A program made the translations under genes and the position numbers. A stretch of DNA of 64,000 nucleotides from Hybos culiciformis (taxonomy: Eukaryota > Arthropoda > Insecta > Diptera > Hybotidae), in NCBI GenBank assembly GCA_964007475.1, contig OZ023274.1, forward strand, positions 1,488,001 to 1,552,000. Reading direction: 5' to 3'. Positions 25,766 to 37,400 of this stretch are shown here, in pieces. Each line of letters begins with the position of its first letter. Position 1 is the stretch's first letter. Under the pieces are notes generated by a model, which searched no databases, was not told the origin of the DNA, and saw only the letters and a list, made by a program, of their open reading frames with translations.

Positions 25766-28700
25766 TTATGTAACAATAGTTAAAGCTAAAAATGGATCTT
25801 CATTAAACCTAATATTATCATAATCAATCCAATTGTTTGGTAAATGGAACTGATAAAAGGTTGATTCCAAATTTTTATTAGTAAAAGTTTCATAAGTATT
25901 CATAACAAAAATTGTATCATTATATTTTTGAACATCGAACAAACATCTGAAATAAGCATATAATTTTTTTTTTAATAAATGTTATCACTTAATTGCCAAA
26001 ATAAGAAGAAATTATCGAGCGGTGAGGGTCTTATGTAGTTATATTAATTAATAGTTAATAAATTTAATTCAATGACTGATATTTATCCTTTGTTAGGATA
26101 ATAAACCAAAAACTTTTTTTTGTGGGGGAAAAGGAGAGTTTGAGAATCTTAACAAACAACCTCACTTTACTTAATTTTTACCAAACTTACAATTTTATAT
26201 CTGAGTTTATGTAATGCGAACATAAGGGTTTCAACCAATCGTTTTTTCTTAGATCAAAAATTCTTCCACTGTTTGAATTAAAGCAATATGCATAATTATC
26301 AAGAACTATGGATTTAGTTTTTCCCATAAATTCATTCTCAGTCTTCAGTAAATTATTCCATACATCATAAGTACAGCGCGGATCATAATGTTCAATAGTT
26401 TTACTTCCACGATTATTAAAATCAAATCCACCAAATGCGAATAATGAATTTCCTGGTAAAAATTTATTTTTTTTTATATCAACAAACAATATTGAGTGAA
26501 AATATTTACTGTATGATATTAAGCCAAAGTCTGTACTTTTTTCTAACATTCTGGAACCTCTCATGGATTTAGAAAAATGTATATCAAATATTTCTGTACT
26601 GCACCTATTGCTTAAGCCTCCTGCAAAAGTAAATAAATATGTACAAATTCAGTAAATGAAATAAACTTGAGTAAGCAAAAATGTTAGCATCGAAAATATT
26701 TCTTGGTAAAAAAGTCCCAACTGATTTGATTTGAGCTCAAATCTTCTCAGAATTAAAAAAGTATTCTATTATAAGTTAAATAAAAATCACATACCGCATA
26801 TATATAATTTTTTATCATCTGTAATTACTTCAGAATAAATTCGTTCTTCCAAAATGTGTCCCAAACCAAGAAAAAATTCTTGTCTACCAAAAGAAATAAT
26901 TTCTCTTGAATTCTTACCACCAAATCTAAAAATAAAGTAAAATATTAATGGAAGTGGAAAATCAAAATTAACGTTTCATTTATTTTAAATAAAAGCTTAA
27001 TAAGTCCCATTCGCTGTCAACGTTGTAGGACCAAAAATTTTGAAAATAAAATTAAAATTATTTAATAATTAAAATCAAAGTTGAGTACTCTCCACTTACA
27101 AAATAATTTTATCATCTAAAGAAACTGTAGTAAATCCTTGATTCATATTATGTTTTATAACAGGATTAATTTCACCGTCACAAGTTATCTTATAAATTTT
27201 ATCACGGGAAATTGGATAAAATGATGGGCGGAAGCAATAAAGTGACTCAATTTTACTATATGAATTTAAGTTATTTAAATTATGATCATAAAAATTTCTG
27301 GTTACAAATTGTTCCGCAATCAATTTCATATCGTTGATTGCTTTATTTTGTTGTAGTACATTTTCTATTAGTTCAAATTTTCGATTTTTTTTATCAATTT
27401 TCCTAATTTTGTCAATTGAATTATTATCCTCAATTAATTCAATTTCAGTTGATGACTTGAATTGATTTCGATTTTCTTCAAACCCAGATGGTTCAAAATC
27501 AAATAAGTTTTTATAAGATTTTATCTCAACTGACTTCGTTAGTATTTTCTCAAGTTTGATCGCTTCATTTGACTCGCGTCTACTTAATAATTCATATTTT
27601 TGATTTTTTGAGGGAATTTCAAGAGATTTTAATTCGTTTTTTGAGAAAACCTTTTTTTTTTGTTCATTGTTTTTTTTCTTAGAATTAAAATTAACTGAAA
27701 ATGGTCTCGATAAATTGAGCCAAAAATTTAAATTACTATTTAAACGAAAATTATTTTCGTCTTTAGTTGATGACATAAACTGTAAGAAATTTGTTGAAAT
27801 AGTCTTAAAATCAATAAACTTCATGAGTTGACAAATTTTTTCTTCATCAATAGATTTCGATTTAACCCAATTCATTATATTCAAATACAAGATTTCTGAA
27901 CAACATTCCATATATGGGTGTGATAAAATTTCATTCAACTAAAATTTGTAATTATATATAATATTCGAATAAAAAAATTTTTATTATTCAAATCTCGAAA
28001 ACATTGTAATTGTATTAAATTTAGAATTTTTGGTTTTGAATTAGCACCAAATATATTGCCTCTAAGAAAATTTGAAATAACATTTTAATAATAAATTACA
28101 ATGTTTTCAAGTTCATATTTCTAACGAAGTAAATTTTTCTTTCGTCAATACTTCTTTAAATGTTATTTCAAATAAATAATTCTTGAAAACTTCAACAATA
28201 TTTTTTGCAATAAATTTTAGACAATTATCTCGAAGATTATTATCTCCAATTTTCCCTACAAAAAAAAAATAATATTTTAATTCATTGATTCAAAAAATTT
28301 AATATATAAAAAACAAGGAACGTAATTTAAAAAAAAAAATAGTATAAATGTTTATAAATACCAGCATGACGCCACAAATTTAAGCAATTGTATAATTTTT
28401 TTAAATTTCTTGACATCAGTATATTTGTTATTGCTCTCATTTCATCTAATTCTAATTTTGATATCAATTTTTCTAGTGTTCGGTAAGAAACTGCTTTTTG
28501 TTCTAAATCCTTTAAATCCACTTTTCCACAATAAATATAATCTAATATCATTTGCAAATAAATTTGTTCATAATCATCAAACTCATTGATGGTATGACAA
28601 TTTTTCGTGGAATCTAAAAATAATAAACATTTGGAACTTTCAAACAGTAAACGTTAAACAATAAATTTAAATTGTTATTTTCGAAAACACAGCTGGAAGT

Positions 28701-29864
28701 TCCCAATAATATAAGAATAATTAAATAATTATTTCCACAGCTGATAAATAACAATAATTTTGATGTTGTTCAAGGGTCAGTACCAGACCCACCCTCTATT
28801 TTCTACTATGCATAAATAATACACAATTTGCTGGTCTTAAAGGTAAAATGCTAAAGCAGCTACAATTCGAGTTTTCAAATTCTTCTTACTTGTGTTTGGT
28901 TACAAAAACAACAAAAGATTTTCTATGTATATGCGAACAAAATAAGGCTTTAAACTAATTCCCAGGCATATTTTAAAAGTATGTAGAAACTAACTAGGTA
29001 ACTACTAAAATTTTCAAATTTACCAAGAAACATTTTACGAAAATATTTGCTTCCAGCTGATAAAATAATTCTATGAGCCCCAATATTTCCATTTTTAGTT
29101 TTAATTGTAACATCACATAGCTGAAAAAAACAAACAGGTTTATTTTTAACTTGTTAAATTTTATTTTTTATGTAATGTTTGTACGGTATACCTATAAGGT
29201 ACTATACTATATCAGATAATTCAGATCGAAACAATATAAATACCTAACTAGGTTCAATTTATAGTAGAAAAATTATTTATTACTGGTCAGTTTGGTTGAG
29301 CTTGATAGAGAGATAGAAAGTTAGCCAGTGTCAAAAATAAAAAATTGCACATGATGTCCACTTCGCATGTCCAATGCCCTTTATTACAGCTAGATATCAG
29401 AATTAAAAAGAAATGTTGTTGAATACTGAATTTAATGCTGAACCTATTTCCCAACTTCGGAGTACGGGGAATGAACAATTCCAAAAATTTTTGTCTTGCC
29501 CTTGACATCTGGGGAACGGTAGGTATCTCACTCCAAAAATCGGAGTAAAAATAAAACAATATTTATAGGTTAGGTAGAGGTATGCCTGCATATACCTAAG
29601 ATATGATACCTTTGGGAAGTCATTTATCTCTGAAATGGGGGTTTGCCGGATTTACGAATTTTTGTACCACCTCTCGCCCCACCCATCAACTTTCAGCAAT
29701 ATCGGGCGCGAGCACGTAAACTTTAAATTAACTAGGTGCCCCTCGTTTTCCAATTAGATATAGAAATAGGTAAGTTTTAAAGAGATACTTACAATGTTGA
29801 CATGCCGCAATTTATTCAAAAAATCAGAACGCTTTAAGACAAAGTCACTGTCACACAATTGCAT
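25766..29864 (-). CDS. Divergent BTB-BACK-Kelch protein
   Basis: Kelch-like proteins commonly serve as substrate adaptors of Cullin-3 ubiquitin ligases. Exons: 29793-29864, 29024-29120, 28362-28613, 28152-28255, 27100-27938, 26795-26925, 26191-26620, 25766-25946; phases agree throughout, giving 701 aa. A BTB fold is visible from residue 20 (LCDVTIKTKNGNIGAHRIIL, then YFRKMF and MILDYIYCGKVDL). The BACK domain follows at about 120-215, including RDNCLKFIAKN and NWVKSK. Then comes a linker of about 190 charged, low-complexity residues unlike typical family members. Kelch-type strands contain LFGGK, YICGG and FAFGGFD, so only part of a six-blade propeller is recognisable. The exon 4 donor was set after FKE (GTATTG), because reading on meets a stop and the chosen join restores the BACK pattern KELNEIL. 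I cannot assign an orthologue. Sequence drift is high, but the frame is intact, which argues against a pseudogene. Confidence 0.8.
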
Positions 29865-30111
29865 TGTACTTTATTAAATTAGATTCCTATTTAAAAAAAA
29901 AAAAAAAATGCAAAAATAAAATTTTTCCTTTGACAGTATGTACGGGCAAATTTTTTACTTACCACCAACGCAGGTTAGAGGTACTATATATTTCTATATT
30001 TATATTTTATTGATTTAATATAATTGAAATATCAATTTCAAATTAAAAATTAGAAAAAAATTGAAAAGAAACAAAAATTTTTAACAGTTTTTGCATTGGT
30101 CACGTGCAGCC

Positions 30112-30491
30112 CAGGGTTACCAACCTTTTCAAATGTTTCCCCCTAAAAAAATTAAATTTCCCCCTAAAAAACCCCTAAATTTTTTTTTATAGATATTAAC
30201 AGCTATACTTATATACCTATGAGGATTTCAAATAGATGCTTGAAGAAAAATATATAACGCACATCGTAAATTATATAAATAATAAAATTATTTATTTATA
30301 ATAAAATTAGCAAATAAGGTATCTTATGAAATGCAATAAAAAATATTAGAAATGTCATCTAAATCTTTGCTTTTAAGATCATACATCATACCCCTAAAAA
30401 AACCCTTGAAACAAATTACCCCCTAAAAATCCCTCTGTCAACAAAAAAAACCCCTAAATCTAGGGGGAAAACCCCTAAGTTGGTAACGCTG
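30112..30491. mobile_element. hAT-type MITE with 8-bp target duplication
   Basis: The 380-bp element starts CAGGGTTACCAACCT. Its right end, read inward from the opposite strand, is CAGCGTTACCAACTT, so the terminal inverted repeats match except at two positions in the first 15. It is flanked by perfect 8-bp direct repeats GTGCAGCC at 30104-30111 and 30492-30499. The CAG-type terminus with an 8-bp duplication is the hAT superfamily signature. Inside are several copies of CCCCTAAA-type motifs near both ends, a likely subterminal-repeat arrangement. It has no coding capacity, so it would need transposase in trans. The perfect target duplication suggests a fairly recent insertion. Confidence 0.9.
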
Positions 30492-30658
30492 GTGCAGCCT
30501 GTATTTTTCATGTTTTCATGCAATATGCCAATACGACGGCGGGCTGGCGGTTAGGCATTTACGGCGTATAAATCTTTTAATTAATTAATTAAAAGTGTGC
30601 GACGTAACTTACAAGTGCTAATCTGCTAGTTACGATTTATTCGTTGGTATATTATATA

Positions 30659-31060
30659 TGTGGCGGTCGCAACAAAATCACATCAAATCAAATAATCCAC
30701 CTAACTATTGAACAAAAAAACCTAATACAATTGTTAAGCATCGTATGATTTTTGATACCCTTTTAAATTATATTTTTTCTGCTAAGAACAATTTTTATAA
30801 TTTTACATTTTTGATAAAATAAAATCAGTGTTAATCAGAATTGCAAACTATCAACATCGTTTTATTTAACAAGAAATAAAACTTTAACTTCACAAAGTCT
30901 GGATATCATTTTTGGTAAGACCACATACAGAACACTCACACTCAATCACATCAGGCCCATGTGGCCAACACATGAGGCCTATATTGGTGACCCCGCCGAC
31001 AGCAGAAGTGGAAACCATATTGGTGACCCCGACGAGCCACATGAGGCCTATATATATTAT
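30659..31060 (+). mobile_element. Probable LTR-retroelement remnant with primer-binding site
   Basis: A stretch less AT-rich than its surroundings begins TGTGGCGGTCGC and runs into TGGTGACCCCGACG at 31021-31034. That sequence is complementary to the 3' end of insect tRNA-Trp and serves as primer site in some Ty3/gypsy-type elements. A near-copy (TGGTGACCCCGCCG) lies at 30985-30998, and CACATGAGGCCTATAT flanks both sites as a partial duplication. No gag-pol frame follows, so this would be a fragment. The second LTR and exact ends were not found, and the strand is inferred from the primer-site direction. Confidence 0.4.
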
Positions 31061-31444
31061 ACCTATAACATTATAATTAATAACTTTAATTTGCCGTGAC
31101 AGTGACTCTCAAATTCGATTTTCTACATTTTGTTTTATTTAATTCAGCAATTCGAATGAGTTTTTTAAATTTTTTTTTAAATTTGTAAACATTTTTAATT
31201 TTTATCATTTTAATAATTTATTTTCAAAATACTTTTATTAATTTTTAAATGTAGCATTTTAAATTTATAAAATATATGCATAAAAATAAAAATAGATAGA
31301 TATTTTATTTAGGTAGGTATATAAGTCTTATGATTGTAACAATAATAATATTTATAAATTTTTAATTGAATAATATAATCATAATAATATTAATAAAATA
31401 ATAATAACATTTATATATATGTAGTTAGGTATATTATGTATTTT

Positions 31445-34400
31445 TTATTTATTTTTTAGTTTCCATAATGGATCTAAATCATTTAATGGGTCATTCACTT
31501 CTTCTTTTTCAATTGCTTTGACATCTTGAGCCTTTTTCATCTGATATGATGTCATAATGCCACCTTAAAAATTTTAAAATGTACAATTATTAATTTTAAC
31601 ATAATTATTAAGATTTGATATAAGATAATATCATTAATTAAATTGAAAACAACATATAATTTTCGAATCGAACGATTACAAATTCAATTTTTATTCGTTT
31701 TCCAATTTTAAAATTAAAATTTGTAAATAATCAAGTTTTTTTTTATCATAAGTTGAGAAAGAATATCTTGAAAACAGACACCCAATTATATAACAACTTA
31801 CGTTTATTTAAAATATCATGGCCGTTGGATAATACTATTTGCATTGAGAACTCCAAATTTGTTTGATCTCGTAGAGCACTTTTTCTTTGAGAACAAATAC
31901 GGTACCAAACATCAACTACATCTGAAATTATATTATTCGTATTTTAATATTTCTATATACATGAATTTCTTTTTCACTTTGTAGCAAACATACTTATTAA
32001 AGTTGGACGTTTGGATTGCGTTGCCAATATAGCGCATATTGCTAATGCTATTATTCCGGAACGTTCAGAGCCAGTCAAACAATTCATTACTATTGGCGAT
32101 GTTGTCTTGAATTCTTGACATCTCTGCTTGTAAGCTACTAAAATATTTTGAGCTACACCAACTGCTTGTGAAGCACAACTAAAGAAAAAATAAAATCCTT
32201 AAAATTAGTCTTCATCAATGCACTATTTCGCTCTTAGAAACTATTATAGAAATTATGATCATTAAACGATTTTTAAATGTTGAATTGTCAACTTTTTCTA
32301 TTTTATAAAAATTTTATAATTTAAAGTTTGATCATTGAATAAACAATAAAAATTACTTTTTAGTCCAAGTTTTTAATTGTAGCAAAGATAGATCTAGCAC
32401 AGCGTCCGCCCCACTCATTGATAATTTTAAATTTAATTCTGTACAATGCGATAAATCAAATTGTTTAACCAAAGTAACTGAAAAATCATCAAATTGCATT
32501 TCCTGATTTAGTTTTTCCGGCCAAAATGTATCTAAAATCTAAAAAAAAAAAAAAAAAAAAAAAAATCAATGAACTCTCTTGTATGGTATAAGAAGTATTT
32601 TCTAGGGAATTTAAGCAATACATCCAAACTAAAACACAAAGTTTAGTGTATGTATGGCATAAGAAGACACCTAACCTAGCTAACATTTTTGCAATTTTAT
32701 TTATAACTAACAATTTTCATTATATATAATATAATTTATATATTAATAATAATATTTTGAATTAAAAATATTTAATTCATTAAAAATCGTTATCACATAG
32801 TGACTGGCTACAATTCTTACCTCATTAGGCGTATGCAAACAAATTACAACTCTTGTTTTATGCGACCATATCATTGACCAAAAATCGTTTAGAGTATTCT
32901 GTAACGGAGTCTGTGCTATAATGAAAACTGGGCAGCCTGGTCCGAGATCCTTCAATAAATTAGAATAAATAAATATATATGAAAAACTTCATCATCAATT
33001 TTATAAGTTTATATCAAAAAAAAGAATGCTAAGCAATGAAAAGATTTAAAAAAAAACTTACCAATTTATTATCCTTATCGAACTGTAGACATTTTTTTTG
33101 TATCCAAAAATATTAAAAATTAAAAAGAAGAAAATTCGAAAAAAAAAAAAGCAAGCATAAATTGATTCTAATTATTTTGAATGAAAGCCTATAAATATTT
33201 TTAATTAAAAATAAACTTAAAAATATTTTTTACGTATTTAAACGATGCACAATGGCTTTGTAGGTAATATGCATCGAAATTCTTTATTATTAAACATACT
33301 ATGTTTTGGTACTATTACTTAATTTCGAAAAAACAAGTTACAATATAATATAAATTTAAAGTTTGAAATGCAATTATGATTAATGGACTTATTTTATTCT
33401 CAAAATGCATTGAAAAAAAAAACATAAAAACTCAAATTTTAAATTTTGTTTTACGAGTCCATCACTAAAAATGTCGATCATATTATAGGAGATCGTATAA
33501 TTTGCCTGATGAGTTCTGAGAAATTAGTTACAAAAATCTTCAGATTATTTACTGTAAATTTTTTCGACAACTAAATTTGATTATTTTGCAAACAAAATTA
33601 ATAACAAAAAAAAATTAGTTTTATAGAAACTTGGTTGATTTGCGAAAACAAAAAAAAACTATTAAACTTGAAAAAAAATAATATACCTTGATATAAGCTG
33701 CATTAATATAATTATCTGTACTTCTTTCCAAAACAACTCGAGCATGATCATATGGTATAGAATCTTGAGTTCGATTTTTTTCTGGGAACAGTTTTCCAAT
33801 TGTCGCGGAACGTTTTAATTCATCTTTCACAAGTAAATCTTGCAGCTCCTTCCATTTATTAATTAATGAGGTGTTTCCATTCAACATTTTTACATTTATC
33901 GTATCTAAACCTTTTTCATAACGTTCAACTTCTTTATGGAAATAATTTAAAGTTTTTGGATCATCAAACGGGTTTTTTTGATTATTATTGAAAAATGAAT
34001 TGATTTTTTCATCTGGGACCAAAGATTTGTATTCCCCACTTCGAATCGAAACTGAATCCCAATCAATACTGTTGTGATCTAACGAACTTAAATCTGAAGA
34101 AATTGAAAGCTGGTCTAAGCTTATTTTGCGTTCATGGCCACTGTTGATTGATAATACAGGAGCTTCTGGAAATATATCATCATCTGGAATGTTTTTTATT
34201 TCAATTGCACTTTCCTTTTCCGATTTCGTGGATTCGTTTGATAAGAAATCATTTTCAGACATTTTATTTACAGGCATTGGCTGAAGTAGTGGCGTTGTAA
34301 GTGTAGAAGAATCCAATTCAATATCTGTCAATAAATCAACATTAGAAACTTTTTTATTAGCTTTCTTTGGCTCATGCAACGATTTTCCGGTGGGTTTTTT

Positions 34401-37400
34401 TGATTCATTGTTGCTTTGTTGTACTGCCTGTTTTGATTGAATCTGTGTTTGCTGATTCAACTTTTGATTAGGTTGTTCAATTTTCTGAGTAGACTGATTT
34501 TCTTGTATTTGATGTATTTGATTTTGTTGTAATTGCTGACTTACTTCATTTAAAAACTGTTGATTGGATTGACCTGACGGCATTTGCTGATTGGATTGAA
34601 CTTGCTGATTAATTTGGGTTGATGGCAATGGTTGATTCAATTGAATAGAAGACAGATTCTGATAAGACAATGCTGCTGGTTGAGTTAAATCTAAAAATTA
34701 TGTGTAATTAGTCAATTAAACTAAAGCTTTGAAATAGCGCATTATATTAAAAATTCCAAGCTTTGATGCTATTGATAGGTATATTTAAAGTTCAGGGAAT
34801 TTTTTGGTACTTTACACAATACTATAACCCTCATCATCTTTAAAAATCCTTCAGACTACATCTTAAACAAAAAAATATCTTACCATTGCTGGTTGTTGTA
34901 TTGGTGGTGCCATTTGTATTACTTTGCATATAAATCATTGATGGATTTTGGTAAAAGTAAGAATTAGTCGCTTGAGGTACTTGATCAGCAGAAGATTTAT
35001 TTGCTTTTTGAGATAATTTCACATGCGATGTAACTTGATCAATATCATTATATTGCTGATAGCTAAACGATCCTGTATGATATCCTGGATAATTCGAAAT
35101 AACTGGTGTCTGATTACTTGAACTTGTATTTTGAAGTTCACTGGAACTTACCTAAAAAAAAAAAGTCTCATAAATATACAACATTCAAAATTAAATTAGT
35201 TGAATTATTTTTACAACCTTGATTTGAAAAAAAAATTAATTTTTAAAATTTTAAAATACTAATGTGGAATGGATCTAAATATTATTTAAAATAATAAGTA
35301 TAATTTCTTTTTTCAATAAACTTAATTTTAATAATGAAAAATGTAACTTATATCGATTATTTTTTTACTTTATTTTCCACGTTTTGCAAAGATGAGCTGT
35401 TGGGCATTAAAATATTGTTTGTATTGCTATCTATCATTTCTGGATTTTGATTTATATCAGCATTATATTGATTTGCAGTGTTTTGCATTAAAGTGAATTC
35501 ATATTGAGGATTAGCTTGAAACTGAATTTTATTTTTATCATAATAATTTTCCAAATTTGAAGTATTAACTTGTATTTGTTGTGTCGAAGAAGTCGATGGT
35601 ATTTGAGAATAAATTGTTTCTGACTTTTGTGCTGAATTCAAATGAATTTGTTGTGTGACATTTGGAAAATTGTGTGATATGGGTTGAAATGCCGTCTGTC
35701 CTTGTGAACCCTCTAATCCTGCAGGGTTAGACACATTATAATACGAACCCAAATTAGTTTGTTGTGTAAAATTTAGATTTGAATTACTTGGAATATAGTT
35801 AGATGTACTTGGTACCGTTGTTTGCCCTAAATTCATAACAGATTTTGAGATACCAGTTTGTTGATTTTCCTGATTTATTGTCGAAGTATTTATTTGACTT
35901 TTCATAAATGAGGAATTTTGTTCTGGTTGGAAATTAGTTGCATAATTTTGTTGTCCTAAAGAAAATTGTTGTCCTAGTAAATATGCCTGGTTATTTGATT
36001 GAAAAATAGGCATTGATGTGTTTTGGATTGCCTGTATATACTGAGAATTGTAGTTTGAGTTCATATTTTGTTGTAAATTCAAATTTTCTATCTGGTTCGT
36101 AGCATATGATGTTTGTTGTTGCGTCTGCAATTCTGCTGAGGACGTCTGAGGATAACCACTAAGATGTTGTTGTGGGGCAAATTTCTCAATATTTGGAGAA
36201 ACAAAGCTTCCGTACGCGGAAGTTATTGAATAATCGTTTGGATACATGTAATCCCCGAAATTTTTTTTTTCCATCTGTGGAAATTGGTCTACTCTAGAGT
36301 AATGTGGTGGAGGAGAGATCTGATTTGATTGTTGATCTGTTGGTATGGGAACTTTAGCTGAATGAGGATTGTATTGTTGTTGATAAATGGGCGGAGGAAT
36401 TTGATAATGTGATGGATCTGCATATGCTTCAGCATTTTGGTAAATAGGGTTTAAATAACCAGTAGGAGGTATGTATGGTGGTGGAGGATCCGAACTGGGA
36501 GTAGGAAACACAGGTGCTTGTGATAACCCACTTCCATTTGAAGAAGTAAGACATGTTGCTGCTGCTGTTGGATTTTCAGATCCCAATGGATTTGGCCGGA
36601 CCGATGGTATATACTGTGAAGAATTTAAAGAATCAGTTGGAATGTTATCTTTATTAATCCATGAAGCATTTTTTTTATTTAAATAATCTTTTAATTTTGG
36701 TGCTGATGTCTGTGATGTTGTCAAGGAAGCTTAAAAAAAACAATTTCATAAAAAACTAAATTAATTGAAGTGAATATTAATTTAAAATTATGTTTTAGAG
36801 TATTACTGAACTTGTATATTAGATTAATCGCACAAAAAATAATATAGTACAAAACAAAATCATTCGTCATTTGAGAGTCTTTGATTTGCAGTCTATTAAA
36901 TAAATGAAATAATTTGTTGTTGAAAAAAGGGCTCTTATACGATCTTATAATGAGCGTAAAACGATATCCACAATATTGGAATCTAGTTACCACTAATATT
37001 TTTATTAATGTTGAAAACAAAAAGTCATCGGTATTGTAACAAGATTTATAAAATTTTTAATTTCAAATTAGAACCAATTTATTATTTTAGAAATGTTTGA
37101 AAATTTCATTGACTTTTTTTACTGAAATCATATCTTGTATTATATTTCGTTGATTATTTTATTTAACTATTAAAAAAAATACTAACTTTGTGGAAAATTA
37201 TTAGCCTGTGATACCACAATCGATTTAGCTGTTGCGCTCGATCTAATTCTTTGCTGTCGGTCTTCTGATTGAACATCTCGAGCGGATTTAACCCTAGTTA
37301 ATAAACGTTGAATATTACCCTGTAGCTTTTTATAAAACTCTGATCCTTTAGCACTTTTAGCTAATAGATCCTCATAAACATCATATGATGCTGCCAGTGA

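Larger units (their letters stand above)
29865..31444. other. Spacer between the Kelch gene and HD-PTP, mobile-element rich
   Basis: This stretch contains the start region of the Kelch gene, a complete hAT-type MITE (30112-30491), an LTR-like remnant with primer-site sequence (30659-31060), and the probable 3' untranslated region of HD-PTP. A minus-strand AATAAA at 31304-31309 is a candidate HD-PTP poly(A) signal, about 140 bases past the stop. Confidence 0.6.

Noticed and set aside
28130..28160. Apparent stop in the BACK region of the Kelch gene, suggesting a pseudogene
   Set aside because: Reading past the donor gives FTSLEI and a stop, but splicing earlier at FKE|GTATTG keeps phase 0 and rebuilds the expected BACK sequence KELNEIL. 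The rest of the gene is open.
29287..29591. Overlapping minus-strand frames in the first Kelch-gene intron
   Set aside because: They have no similarity to BTB or Kelch sequence, and the flanking exons join in phase without them.
35357..35368. Stop after the Gln-rich HD-PTP exon, suggesting a truncated protein
   Set aside because: The last residues VKK and the stop come from reading into the intron. The donor GTAAAA after AAT-AAA leads in phase to the exon at 35151.
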